Both the position numbers and the translations under genes were made by a program. Positions 22,508 to 34,033 of a DNA stretch of 64,000 bases are shown piece after piece; the stretch's first letter is position 1; every line of letters begins with the position of its first letter. Source of the DNA: Macrotrachela quadricornifera (lineage: Eukaryota > Rotifera > Eurotatoria > Philodinida > Philodinidae); assembly GCA_022393335.1 (NCBI GenBank), contig JAJEKB010020951.1, positions 197,606 to 261,605 on the forward strand, given 5' to 3'. Under the pieces are notes generated by a model. It was not told where the DNA came from. It saw nothing but the letters and a program-made list of their open reading frames with translations, and made no database searches.

Positions 22508-23010
22508 TATTAGATAAACAGTGATCGAATAGCATAGAGCAATAGAGCAAAATACGCTCTATCTTTTTATAAAAAAAGAATTTTTTTTTGAGTCCTCTGT
22601 AAGTAAAAAGAGTGCCACTATCACTACTTTTTGATCGCCTTAAGTAAGAGCTACGACAGAAAGAAACAAACACATGTATGAACTTACGTATATTCGGAAG
22701 AATAGAAAAAGCTGACTGTATAACGTTATCATATTTTTTGTTCATTCGCTGTAATTGAAATACCATATCACAACATACAAAAATGTTTCGGCCCATCACT
22801 AGGTGGGTCCTACCGATGCAATTCATGGCCATGAAAGGGTTAATCAAAAATAATCTTTAGAAAGAAAAAAAAATAAAATAATTTTGCATTAATTTAATTT
22901 AACTTTATCTGACTGATGAAGTGTTTGCTGATGTATAACAATTTATTGAGCTGCAATAAAAAAATAATGTCGATTCTTTGCAGCCGAATCGGTCCCATCT
23001 CTAGATCCCA

Positions 23011-23323
23011 ATGCATGGTGATCTCAATTGGTTTACGAAGTTTATGGAAGCATTAAACTTAAGTCATATGGATTGGCTTGGTATGGAAATGTTGCCCGAT
23101 TCGATGCAACATATACTTGATTCTTTTTGTGTGCAGCATCTCATACCTCGACAGAATGCATCAATGCTCGTATCAATCTAACGGTATATTTTCGTTAAAA
23201 GCAGTGGATATCATACGATGGAACAAAGATCGAGTGTATGGAGTAGATGTTGATGATATGCACTTCATTTCCTTTCAATATGGTGCATTGAATTTCGACC
23301 CATCAGTGCAAAGTCTCGATTGA
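23011..23323 (+). pseudogene. unrecognised coding relic with one frame change
   Basis: From the ATG at 23011 one frame reads a protein-like stretch (GDLNWFTKFMEALNLSHMDW, ..DSFCVQHLIPRQNASM) up to a stop near 23185; the next frame then continues sensibly (GIFSLKAVDIIRWNKDRVYG ... FNFDPS-like) to 23323. A single frame change near 23180 would join them. Family not recognised. A further ORF 23331-23537 with a GTCAGT donor-like end may be a separate piece. Confidence 0.35.
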
Positions 23324-23600
23324 ATAAATAGTGCCCGGACGAAATATTACATTTGATGTTAATACTCATTCTACTTCTGCTAGACCTATTAATGTGCAAG
23401 AGTTTCTGATGATGAGAGATAGCAATTTAAAATTATTTAGTATTAGTTCCTTGTCAAATTCTACTGATCGTATACAACCATTAAATAATCTTATCTTTTA
23501 TAAAGTCAGTCTCGATTTATTTCTTTTTGTATTATAATAGAGCACAAAAAATAATAAATTATATATTTGACTACGTTACAATTCATACGAGAAGCAAACT

Positions 23601-24233
23601 TTATTGTATTGATGGGATAATATGTCGTCGTTTTTCATATTGATATAATTTGACAATTAATAAAATAAACCATCGAGAAATTATCAATAAACCTCCGTAC
23701 AGTCCAATAAGTGATGTAGTGATATCAATTATATCACCATAACCACTATATGAATAACGACATAATGATGGAGAATATTCATTGAAATATTGTTCATACG
23801 AAATATTTACTGGATATTCTTCAAGCATCAGTTCTTCAAGAATTAACTCAACAGTCAAGTTTACATTAAAATGACTTGAAACAAGAGAAGAAGAATTTCA
23901 TGCTTTGTAAGTATTACTCGCATCAATACATTGTTCATCATAAAAACATTGAAGTGTTGACTGTAATAGACTTTCTAATGGATAACATCCTATCATCATA
24001 TATTTCAATGCTTGACTATATTTTGATGATGTTCCACAATTACATTCTTCATAAACAACTGGTTCTGTGTGAGCATACTTCATACTATCTATAATTCCCA
24101 CAGATTGATATTTCCAATTAGATGAATACATATTCATTAGCATATTCACTGATGTCATTTCACGTATTAGATTAACTATACCAAGAAATGATTGTGATCT
24201 TCTTAACTTAAAATCATCAATAGTTAATTGACC
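23601..24233 (-). pseudogene. bdelloid-type membrane protein, 5'-truncated, in-frame TGA
   Basis: Reading from a good acceptor (TTCACTAG, exon start 24233): QLTIDDFKLRRSQSF.., ..GCYPLESLLQSTLQCFYDEQ CIDASNTYKA, stop TGA (23898-23900), then in the same frame NSSSLVSSHFNVNLTVELIL.., a CRYSY motif and a membrane segment IIDITTSLIGLYGGLLIISR near the C-terminus, ending at 23601. I recall a large uncharacterised bdelloid family with CYxxEALLQSTLQCFY, Cys pairs and a C-terminal IGLxGGL membrane helix; this matches it. N-terminal exons (with the first membrane segment) are not found upstream, where an inverted-repeat element lies. One stop plus the lost 5' part suggest a pseudogene. Confidence 0.6.
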
Positions 24234-24248
24234 CTAGTGAATGTACTG

Positions 24249-24445
24249 AGCTAAGGGTACCCATGTACAAAGAAAGCATCACCGGGGTACCCGATACAGG
24301 TTCTTTGAAAAAGTCTCAGTAATTATACTGATGTAGGGACTGCATTGGATACCCATACCAGTATGTTTACTGAACAAATACTTGTATGGGTACCTACACG
24401 TGTAAATTTACTGAAACAATTTCTACAGAGTACCCTAAATTTGTC
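24249..24445. repeat. GGTACC-rich inverted repeat
   Basis: Edges GCTAAGGGTACCCATGTACA and (reverse) TTTAGGGTACTCTGTAGAA are inverted; inside, ATACCCATACCAGTATG and CTTGTATGGGTACC pair. Probably a ~200-bp MITE. It abuts the broken 5' end of the membrane-protein pseudogene. Confidence 0.5.
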
Positions 24446-24889
24446 TCGTTCTGTGTACCAAACTGTTCATTCATCATTTTCTTTTGCGCACATGACTTAA
24501 TATAAGCAATTAGACAAAACGTAAGAAATTAATTTTTTTTATACTATTCTTTTCGTGGATTATTTCTTGACTATTTACTAGTAGAGAACATGCCGATCTC
24601 GATAGAAAATTGAGACAGGACTACCTTGAAGTGGTCTGATGGAAATTCGACCAACTCAGGTCCAGAGGTCATATTTCAGAATTGACCTGCTTGAATTTTC
24701 ATAATTGGAAAAATTAAGTTAAATTAAATTAAAAAAAGTGACATAAAATGCCTGAAAAGACAAAGAAACGAAAAAAGGGTCAGGGCGAGGCTCGATCATC
24801 GACACACTGCAATTTTGGCGCCAGGGTACACTGTAAACAAAAAAGTATCTTTACCGAACCAAAAAACAGATCGGCGTGCTGGTACACGG

Positions 24890-26740
24890 TCTGATCCTTT
24901 ACTGGTTTTCTAAAAAAAACGTTTCGTACCAAACTTCTTTTCAATGAACAACAAAAAAGGTTTCGTACACAAGGTTCAGTATCAAACCTCTATCTGGAAA
25001 GGCCAGAAAAGGTTTCGTTCTGAACTTTTTCAAAAAAATCAAAACAAGGTTCCGTAGAGAAGGTTTCATGTTGAACCTTTTACGCGAGATTGAAAAGTGG
25101 TTTCGTCGAGACAGTTTCGTATTAAACTTTTCACACTAACTGAAAAAGAAGTTTCCTACAAGCTTATTCGCACTAAAGCTTTTGTCATCTATTCAATAGT
25201 TGATGACGGAAGCAGCTCCAGAGGTATTGAAGCAGTTGAGTCGCCAAATTGTTTCTTAAATTAATCTATAATAAAGAGCAAATCAATTAATTTTATATAA
25301 TACGACAAACTTACCCATACACTTTATGAGTGAGTCGATCTAAACAGAGAAAACAAAAATGTTTGTTTTCTATTAGTGAAACTTACCCATAATTTGATAC
25401 AAAGATGGTTTTGAAATAAAACACGAGTTAATTTGGATTAGATGATAAATATATCCACGGGTCCCATATTGAAGTCAATCTGTGACAGAAAAAAAGTTCA
25501 TTTATTTGAATACAGCAAACTTACTGATTAACTTGTAGGATTTCTGAAAATATTGGGTTCGGCAGTGTTGTCACCAAACCTAAAGCTATATACAATTAAT
25601 TAATTAATTAATTAATTAGGATACTAGTTTATCAAAAAAGTGCTTACTTGATTATGTGCATTCGGATGTGCAGGATGTCTTCCACAATATAACAAGACAT
25701 TAGCACAAACACTTAATTTTAAAAAATCTTCTATATGAAGATAATTTTTCATGAACTCACTCGTATATATATATATATAACCTGCATCGGCAAAACAAAA
25801 CGGTGAATGAGTAGTGGACAAAAAGGTTCTGTAAGTTTTAAACGCATCCTTAAAGGTACTTTAGGTCATTTTTTGAGGGCTAACTTGAAGTACCAGTAGT
25901 AACTTTCTGAGGGCCATCTCATACTGTAAAAAAAATTGGTATTCTACCGAATTTTGAAGTTTTGATATTATTTTACGAAACAGTTTTAATTTTCGTGGCA
26001 TGAAAATTGTTTTGTTAATTTTCATACAGATTCTCACCCCCAGCCCGAAAATTGAATAGAGTTTTGAAGTTTTTTTACGAAACCCTTGAGAAGTTCTCTG
26101 TATCATGCGTTAAACTTTCAGCAGTTCCGTATAAGTTCCGCAAACTCATCCATAGTTTCGTAAGTGCTCTGATACTTTCACACATATTGTGCGAAACTTG
26201 TGATGATTTCGTAAAAGACATGCCGAATCATAATATCGTTTATGACACTATGAAAAGTTCTGTACAATGTAAGCTGAACCTTTTGATGTTTTACGAAACT
26301 TTCGATAGATTCGTATATAATATGTGGAAGCTGTAATTGTTTCACGAAAATAACAGTGGCTTCGTAAAATATGAAAAGGTTCAGCGTACATTGTATAAAA
26401 CTGTTCATAGTTTTGTAAATGATGTATTAGTTCGGTACATCTTTTACGGAGTTATGACTAGTTTCGTACAACATATACAGAACTATTAGAGCATTTACGA
26501 AAGTATGGCTGGTTTCGTAGAATATATACGGAATGTTTAAATACTAAGCGAAACTGTCAATAACTTTGTACAAAGGATATGGAACTTCTAGAGGGCTTCG
26601 TAAACAAACTTCGGAACCTTCTGCAATTTTCAGAACTTAAAAAGGTTCTTTATAATAATTACGAAACGATTTGTATGCCACAGAACTTAAAATCGTTTCG
26701 TAAAACTGTACCAAGCCTTTAAAGTTCGGTAGGCCTCCTA
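24890..26740. repeat. long degenerate array on a TTTCGTA(A/C) core
   Basis: Two blocks (24900-25190 and 26060-26730) consist of loosely repeated ~45-60 bp units, each with TTTCGTA followed within 20-30 bp by AACCTTTT/GAACTTTT-like text; in the second block the core appears in both orientations (TTTCGTAA and TTACGAAA). Examples: GGTTTCGTACACAAGGTTCA, GGTTTCGTTCTGAACTTTTT, GGTTTCGTAGAATATATACG. The ORFs 26052-26336 (+) and 26178-26408 (-) are translations of the array. Between the blocks (25200-26050) is AT-rich sequence with (TTAA)n at about 25595-25618 and no supported gene. Confidence 0.65.
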
Positions 26741-26744
26741 TTTT

Positions 26745-27099
26745 ATGTCAGTGTATCATTGTATATTGGTATTTGCTTTTAAATCTCATGATCTCTTCCA
26801 TAATTGCCATCGGTAATAGTTCAATTTTTTAAGAAGCCTTATTTTTTGGTCACGGGTTTCTTAATATGGCTTTGAAGTTAATAAAAATCTCCATCGTTTC
26901 GTTTCTGAATGGTATATAAACCCCTAAGGGAAAGAAATTGAATGAAACGATATTATTCCACACGAACTTACTATTGAATTACTTTTACACAATTATATTC
27001 TATTTTATATATATATATATATATATATGCACCTTTTTTTAAACATTTAATAGATGCTCATTTATCTGCTGATAGAAAATACATAGAATACAAAAGAAA
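26745..27099. repeat. intergenic with (TA)n microsatellite
   Basis: A (TA)n run of about 24 bp at 27005-27028. No gene in this stretch. Confidence 0.85.
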
Positions 27100-27418
27100 T
27101 TATGCACTAGGCATGCACCGAATCCGAACGTTCGGGTTCCGTACTGAGTTCAGTCATTTTTGAATTATATTATAAAAGAGATAATGGTAAGTCAAAAGAA
27201 ATGGTTTCATGATTGATTATGAAAGGCCTACAAACAATGAGAACAGTAATCCAAAAACTAAAGACCCATGGGTGTCGTAGAAAAATTTTAACAACGTTTA
27301 AAAATACCCGGATCCGAACCTGAGTCCGAACGTATAGACCAAATTCGAATCCGAACGTTAACCGTTCGGTCCCGAACCCCGAACTCGAGTCCGGGTTCGG
27401 TGCATGCCTATTATGCAC
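27100..27418. mobile_element. hAT-type MITE with perfect 8-bp target duplication
   Basis: Element 27108-27410 (303 bp) starts TAGGCATGCACCGAATCCG and ends CGGGTTCGGTGCATGCCTA. TTATGCAC occurs directly on both sides (27100-27107 and 27411-27418), an exact 8-bp duplication as made by hAT transposases. The interior has many GAACGTTCGG/CCGAAC palindromes but no ORF of merit; the 82-aa minus ORF is the element itself. A diverged copy is at 34563-34926 in the opposite orientation. Confidence 0.9.
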
Positions 27419-27563
27419 ATAAACTGAGCTACAATTAAATAATGAGTTTGAAATAATTTATCCAAATTTTTAAAGATTATCTATTTTGTGTTCATTTCGG
27501 AGAGGGTGGGCTTCTAATATGTTTGGAAAGTTATAACCTTGGGACTAGGTTTCTATTCTGTGA

Positions 27564-27584
27564 GGGGGGGGGGGGGGGGGGGGG
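27564..27584 (+). repeat. G21 homopolymer
   Basis: Twenty-one consecutive G. Its true length may differ because such runs are assembled poorly. The surrounding ORF (27539-27748) has no recognisable domain. Confidence 0.9.
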
Positions 27585-28107
27585 TTAGTGAAATTATCGA
27601 TCACATCATGAAATACCCATACTCTAGACATTTGTTTCTCTCTGCACAACTGGGAGAAATTATTTTGGAACTAAACTCAAACGAAACTCAGTTTCCAAGA
27701 AATTCTCTGCTGTATGTTATTAGCTGTGTATCAGGGTTCCGAAGATAAAGAAAATGAAACTGATATGGTGTTATTTGATTTGTACAAATCTTGCATATGT
27801 TGGTTCTTTTGAAATATTTGTTCTTAAATGTGACACAAACGTCTTAAGACTGAACATCAAAGTTAAGATAGTTAAGCAAACAAATGAAATCTACCAAGTG
27901 AATATATTAATAAACGATCATTAAAGATTTTCTTTTCAAATTTAGTAAGAAGAAATTGTAAAATTGACCAAATGCTTATTTTCCGTTTAATAGATGGGAA
28001 TCTTGATGTTTTATTAAAGATTAGAATAATCAAAATCAATCAAATGAATAGTAAATAATAGATGGACACTGGTATTGTTCTTTTTGATTAGTTGGAACAG
28101 AATCTTT
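27585..28107. other. intergenic / 3' region of the F-box gene
   Basis: AT-rich, no supported gene. Confidence 0.55.
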
Positions 28108-29523
28108 TTAGAGATAAGCCTAAAATTGAGAAAAAAATTCATAGAATGATCTGATATTCTGCGGTAAAAACCGTAATATTAGCGAATTATATAAGGAAAA
28201 CTGGTGGTTTAGTGTGCTTCTTCGTATTGTCTTCATAGCTTATTCACTCAACTTAGCTCGTCTTTTGTATAGTTGAATTTAAAAGGATAGACTTACCTTA
28301 ACTATGAATCCACCTTCACAATACATGAACCTATCTGTTAAGGGTTCACCAGGTTTCCCAAACGCCAAGTCAGAATCAGTGCGATGTTCAACTTGCACTT
28401 TTCGTATCTTCCAGTAGATGCCATTCTTCTTCTTCTTTTCTGTATAGGAGCGCTTTACCCATTCCACTACGCTCAATGATACACCTTTCTCCATGTAACC
28501 CATATTTAGTTGCACTTTCTTTAGCTTTGTCAGGTGATCTGGCGACGAGAGAAAGGAACTCCATTGAGACGAATGTGGCAACTCGCGCAGGCTAAAGGAT
28601 TGTACTCGAACAGTTAGATTTAGTAAGTTCACTGTTTTCGAGAGTAGAATTCGGAGGTCTTCGAAGCGCTCTTGGCATAACGGATAATTTGGAAGAGCAG
28701 TGAGCGAAATGTTAAGACTCTTAAGTTTGGGTAATTCCACTAGAGTGTGCGAGGCTTTTGTCAAAGCAGTTAACGAGAGAGATGTCACGTTCTGAATAAC
28801 GGGAAACATCTGTGCAAGGTCTTCAAAATCGAAAGCAATCCCGGCAAATTGTATCCGTTTTAGAGTTGACTGAATCTGTGAAAGTTGTTGAAATGGCTGA
28901 CAACTCCCTTTTATACTGGCGTGAAGATTAAGGTACTTCAGAGATGATGACCTTGGAAATACTGTTATCAGAAATAGACGATCCAAGATTTTTGTCGAAG
29001 ACAAGGTGTCCGTCATGATATCAAGCATACGAAGTTTGTTCAGAATCGGCAAACTGTTCATTAGCAAATCAATTACTTTTTCACAATTATGCTCTTCGAC
29101 TCCTTGGAGGTCCAAAAATTGGAGGCCAATGAATGACTGAAGGCGATCAAAAAGGTTCCATCTCATTTCTAAATCTTGGCTGGGTACCATTTTTCCGAAT
29201 AGAAAAAGTTCCAATGATCGGACTTGCGCCGGATTGAATCTGAGCATGAAGGCAGATGGAAGAGAATATTTTCGTGCTGACCATACATCGAATCGAAAGT
29301 GCAGAGGAGTACGTTGCTCGATGATTACATTTAGTTTAGCATTAAGATCGTAGAACGATTGAGTGAGCTCCCCTGCTGAGAAAAACTCGAACACCTCAAT
29401 CAAAATTTCGATGGGTAGCTCTTCAAACCGGGGAGCTTTTACTTCGACTATCGTTTTTGCTTGATCGTCGCTTTCATCTAGTGTTTTTTTCTCCAGTGAA
29501 CTTCGTGAAAATACGTCTTCCAT
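28108..29523 (-). CDS. F-box protein with leucine-rich-like region, ~415 aa
   Basis: ORF from ATG 29523. Residues ~32-70 form an F-box (FEELPIEILIEVFEFFSAGE, followed by LTQSFYDLNAKLN), the segment that binds SKP1 in SCF ubiquitin ligases. The remainder has irregular leucine-rich spacing (LQFLDLQGVE, LKYLNLHAS, LKSLNISLTALP, LLNLTV), the usual substrate-recognition part. Probable role: substrate adaptor for ubiquitination; target unknown. The open frame ends at 28279, but AAG|GTAAGT at 28297 is a good donor and TTTTAG|GCTTATCTCTAA gives a tiny last exon (28119-28108, AYL stop); which end is used is unresolved. GC content is visibly higher than around it. No frameshift. Coordinates here use the spliced end. 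Confidence 0.8.
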
Positions 29524-29985
29524 GCCAGTAGTATAGCTGAAGAGATAGTGAGATCTTTGTGAAGATCACTGAAGTAAAAAAGGAATCTCTTATCTGTTGT
29601 ATTTGCTTTTAGATAAAAGTCACATTCTTGCTTTCACTTCTTCAAAGCGAGGGCTGGTGAAATAATAATACGATAGTATCTTCTCTCGCACACTGTTAAG
29701 TATCTTCAAGAACAAAAATATAACTCTTCTCAAACAGTAGCAATCACGAACACTTGTTCACCTATTAAATGATATTCATGTACAAAAATTCTTCGAAGTC
29801 GAGGAGTACTCAAAATCTCAAAAAGTCAGAATCCATCGAAACGCAACGAAAGTTGGGTCAGTTATCAGAGACTTTCCATTATTATACACCACTCATTCGA
29901 GATCAATATGAAACACTCTATAAAGCTACAGCAACTGTAACTATATTCTCACACTTCTCGAACTCAATTAAAAATCTTCTTAGAA
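29524..29985. other. upstream region of the F-box gene
   Basis: 5' flank with CTCTTATCTG and a GATCTTTGTGAAGATC small palindrome (29550-29568). The + ORF starting at 29769 runs into the next repeat and shows no domain. Confidence 0.5.
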
Positions 29986-29987
29986 AA

Positions 29988-30826
29988 TACAGGATGGACC
30001 ATAAGTAGCACCCCGATAAGAAATTCTAATATCTCCATTGCAGCTAGAGCAAACGAGTTGTTTTTTTTATCAATGATAGAGACATGTTCAAAGTTTATAT
30101 CCCTAAAGACATGTCTAGAGAAATCCTTTGCTAAGTACCACTAGTGATTTCAACAGAAAAATTTTACTTTTTCACAACTAGGAACAGAGTGGCCCAAAAG
30201 TCGCGCAACGGAGAAAAAATTCAATATCTCTACTATAGATCAAGCAAACGGGTTGATTTATTTACCAATAATAAAGGTATGTTTGCACTTTCAATACATG
30301 CAGACAAGGTTAGAGAAAGCCTTTGTTAAATATTTTTATTCAATGATCTCTCTAGGCGTGTCTTTATGAAAATGAAGCTTGAATATGCCTGTATCATTGA
30401 TAAAAGAATCAGCTCGTTTGCTCAAATCAAAATGAAGATATCCAATCCTTTTCTCGGCTGCGTGACTTTTGAATTATCCTGAGAAGTCACATTGCAGAAA
30501 AAGAATTGAATATTTTCATTACGAGTCGAGTAAATGAGCTCATATTTTTATCAATGATAGAGGCATGTTCAGGCTTTATATATATAAAGACATGGCTAGA
30601 AAGATCCTTTGTTAAGTGTATTGTTTTTCCTTTTATCTGTGAAAAAGTAAAATTTTTCTGTTGAAATCACTAATGGTACTTAGCAAAGAGTTTCTCTAGA
30701 CATGTCTTTAGGGATATAAAATTTGAACATGTCTCTATCATTGATAAAAAAAGCAGCTTGTTTGCTCTAGCCGCAATGGAGATATTAAAATTTCTTATCG
30801 GAATGTTACTTATAGCCCACCCTGTA
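29988..30826. mobile_element. TA-flanked element made of alternating ~150-bp units
   Basis: Outer ends 29990-30165 and 30640-30824 are inverted copies over ~170 bp (CAGGATGGACCATAAGTA versus reverse of TACTTATAGCCCACCCTG), with TA outside each end (29988-29989, 30825-30826): Tc1/mariner-type. Inside, 30178-30310 and 30350-30480 are a second inverted pair of a related unit (AAAGTCGCGCAACGGAGAAA / reverse CTCGGCTGCGTGACTTTTGA), and 30482-30605 is another direct copy. All share GAGCAAACGAG(C/T)TG, TATCAATGATAGAG and CATGTT. No transposase. Confidence 0.8.
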
Positions 30827-31137
30827 CAGATAAATCCTTCAGCCCCATTATATCAATATAAGAAAAACTCTGAAAATCCGCACAAGCGACAACTAATCTC
30901 TACGGTGGAAACAGGCACTTCTAGCATAATTCGTACATAAGTCAGTGAGAATCGTAGAATAATCGAGTGAGAATTGAAAGAAAACGAGAAAATATAGCCA
31001 AAAGACTTTGTTAAAGTTTTTTTCAAAATTTTCTCGGTTTTGCTCAATTTGCACTCGGTTCTTCTACAATTCTCATTCACTTCTCTGGAAATAACGTTGA
31101 AAGCTCATAGTTTTAACTTTAAGACCGTTAATCTGTA

Positions 31138-32105
31138 ACATGTGGACCATAAAGAAGAAAGGTCTCCGTATTGCGACTATAGTTTCTTCTGATTTCGATC
31201 TCACAAGTTGATTCTTTTATCAAAAGATGCGGCGTTAAATTCTCTATAAAAAGATCATTAAGCTTGCTCCTAAAACGAATCGATAAAAAATTTAGAAAAG
31301 ATTATCTAACACACAAAAAGTACCAAACTTTTAAAGCTAGCAAATGTCTCATGAGTGGCTACTGTTCGTAGAACTTTTTCTTATCGTGACAGGTATTTTA
31401 TCAGAACAAAGTATAGGATAAAATGCAGCATGCAAAGCTCTGCAAGATGCATATATAATTATATTTTATATACACAACCATTATTTTTAAAATAAGCAAA
31501 AACTTGTCCGACGAGTTCTCGATTAGATCCCTTTTGGTCTTGTGGAGTATTCTTTATTTTAAAGAGGAGAGGGTGTTACATATTTAAGATAAACTGTTCG
31601 TTGTAGATAGTAGAACGTTTGATGTTGTATCTTGTGGTATAGTTTTTTTTCTTCCTTTATATTATGTAATGGAAATGTCAATAAGAAACATTAAATTTGT
31701 AGTTCCCCAAAAGTTAATCTTATTCGGATCATCGAAAATATATCGGACAGAATTATATCTATTCTAAAAACAAAAATTATGTATATAAAATATAATTTTA
31801 TATGTACTTTGTAGAACTATTCACACTACATCTTATCCTTCACGTTGTCTTTAAAATAAATGTACTAGTTCTTAAAAAATCAGAGACACAAGCATTCCTT
31901 AGATTTGAAAGTTGAGTACTTTTTATGTGCTGGATAATCTTGTCTAGATTATTTTATCAATTCACTTTAGGAGCAAGCTTAATGACTTTTTCGTACAGAA
32001 TTTAGCGGTACATCTTTTGGTGCAAGACTCAGCTTGAAAGTTCAAAAACAGAACAAGCCATAATCAAAATGCGGAGACCTTCATTCCGTATGGTCCGTCC
32101 ATTAG
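31138..32105. mobile_element. ~970-bp inverted-repeat element with a nested MITE
   Basis: 31138-31345 and 31900-32105 are inverted copies (GGACCATA..GAAGGTCTCCG; CATTAAGCTTGCTCCTAAA shared exactly; AAAAAGTAC). A second inverted pair sits inside (31413-31500 and 31755-31850: AAAATGCAGCATGCAAAGCT / reverse AGAACTATTCACACTACATC, and TATATAAAATATAATT), so a smaller element was inserted in, or amplified within, the larger. The outer tip GGACCATA resembles the tip of the neighbouring element at 29990. No ORF. Confidence 0.8.
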
Positions 32106-32141
32106 TATCAAGTTTCTTTTTATTCATTCTTATAGAATGCT

Positions 32142-32435
32142 ATGGAATTGCTGTCCGAAGACCGAAAAGCAAAATTCACAAAATCAGATCTCGAAAAGAA
32201 AATTACCGAAATACTACATCTCGAAAATAAAGCCTCGAAAAATCAATTCGGGGAGGGGACATTTCGCACAACCTTTTCATTACGATTTCCAGACACGAGA
32301 AAAAAGACAGGTTGTTCGCAATTAAATGTATGGGAGTTCAGAATGACAAAAATCAATAAAGAATTGAAAGATCAGGGTGTTCCTAATGAACGTTGTCCGG
32401 AATATCGTAACGAACATCAACAGTTGCTTTCCTAA
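32142..32435 (+). CDS. hypothetical ORF, 97 aa, possible gene fragment
   Basis: ORF 32142-32435 is less AT-rich than its surroundings and reads like a soluble charged protein (MELLSEDRKAKFTKSDLEKK, later FGEGTFRTTFSLRF, CPEYRNEHQQLLS). FGEGTFRT faintly recalls the glycine-rich motif of alpha-type kinases, but the length and context do not allow that call. Could be a fragment left by transposition, or chance. Unrecognised. Confidence 0.3.
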   Translation: MELLSEDRKAKFTKSDLEKKITEILHLENKASKNQFGEGTFRTTFSLRFPDTRKKTGCSQLNVWEFRMTKINKELKDQGVPNERCPEYRNEHQQLLS

Positions 32436-34033
32436 AGATAAAATCCTGAAATTTGACTGAAGTTTGTAATAAAAATTACCAAGAGATCGTAATGAAACTT
32501 AAGGCAAATAAGTGTAGCGAATATCTGCAGATCGCAATGGAGAAGACAGATAGTTCCGAAATGTACATTCTTATTTTGTCTTCTTCGAGAAGTTTTAGGT
32601 AACTTATTTGTTTTTTTATATATTATTGCTTACAAAAAAGAAAGAAAAAACTTTATAACCGTTACGAAGGTCAGAATGAATCTGTTACGATCTTCGGGTA
32701 AAATTGATTATGAACACTCAATCAGTTTCATGATGATCTTTTTGCCTAGCTCATGAAAACTACCCTACGAGTTACATTCCGAACACCCTGTCTTCTTCAT
32801 TTCTATCTCCGGACATCACGTCTTACATAGTCGTGAGAGCTCCGTTCCGATCTCCCTGGTGTTTTATAACGATTTCCTGTCGAAAATGGATTACAGGCTT
32901 CTCTCAAAAATATTTACCGATAAAATCTCATTTCCGAATACCTTCACATATGCCGGATGTTCAAAGCAACGTGGTGGGGAATGTCCCTCAACAATAAATT
33001 CCCCAAGCCGTAAATCTTGCATAATACCTACTAAATAACTTCACCCTCTCACTCTCACCCACCTCAAATCTCCAAATACCATCCTTAGATAATCCTCACA
33101 AACATCTAGATAACATCGTTAGATAGCCTTCCAAAACGTACAAGTACCTTGCTGCAGTAGTTCCCAAATACCTATAGGTAAGATGTCCGTGTAATTCAGA
33201 AAATTGTGAAGAACACAGCTTGAAATTTCTCCAAAGTGCCAGAAAACATATTATCGCTTTTTTGCACTATATTCAAAAACTGGGTAAAGTATGAATTATG
33301 AACTCTAGTTTGGCTCACACAAGTTTTGGTTCACTTTATAAGATCTTTTACTCTCTATGCTTTGATTCATTTATTACCATTTTTTTTATAGCACACGCAA
33401 CAATAGAACATATTCAATAGAATGCCATGCAATTGTCTAAACTTCAATGTTTCACATATTTTAAGACTCATAATGTTTATTTATAACTCAACATGGACAA
33501 AGACCGATAGTTTTTGTAAATTATACTTGGAACTTTATTGGAGTTGATGGAGTCTAGATTATACATAAAACGAAAAAAGCAGAACTGAGTGAAACCTTCG
33601 GGTTTATTCATGTATGGTTCACAATCATAATGATTGAATCATACGTATAGTTTATTCCATCTCAAATCTAATCTGCTGTGCATCAAAAGAACTAACATAG
33701 TTTCCATCAATGTAACCACCGAATCCGTTTGACGGTATTTTTGTTTTCTGTTTGTGCAAAATGAAAATAGGGGTGAATGTGATTTTGCATCTGTTCCTAT
33801 GTATATACAGGTGTGTGCGTATAATTTCGTCATACCAACAGCGTGATCTCGTGAAAAATTGGTTTCTTCCAACAATACAAAATAAATATTTTGTAGGTTT
33901 TCTCCTCGTTACATTGGAAAATACATTCATCATGAAGATGATACAGTTACAAAAGAAATTTTTGATGTTTATTCTTATCTTTTGACGTAATATCGATATA
34001 ATAATGACATACTGTCATATGCTAAAGAGAATA
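32436..34033. other. intergenic
   Basis: No supported gene. Contains a C-rich patch (33040-33065, CACCCTCTCACTCTCACCCACC), a short triple of (A/T)TAGAT-containing repeats (33085-33130), and overlapping ORFs on both strands at 33639-33985 that mirror each other. Confidence 0.5.

Noticed and set aside
22488..22847. 119-aa minus ORF
   Set aside because: Starts outside and ends in the end of a MITE; composition like noncoding AT-rich DNA; no motif.
25595..25618. (TTAA)n as a piggyBac target cluster
   Set aside because: A simple microsatellite; no piggyBac-like ends beside it.
25525..25781. Minus-strand exon-like stretches (25648-25781 and 25525-25585) with GT/AG borders near the TTTCGTA array
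   Set aside because: The first ends in phase 0 while the second needs phase 1, otherwise giving an immediate stop; no recognised domain. Not enough for a gene call.
26052..26408. Overlapping ORFs on both strands (94 and 76 aa)
   Set aside because: Both are translations of the same degenerate repeat array.
33639..33985. Three overlapping ORFs on opposite strands
   Set aside because: Mutually shadowing, no domain, no splice or promoter support.
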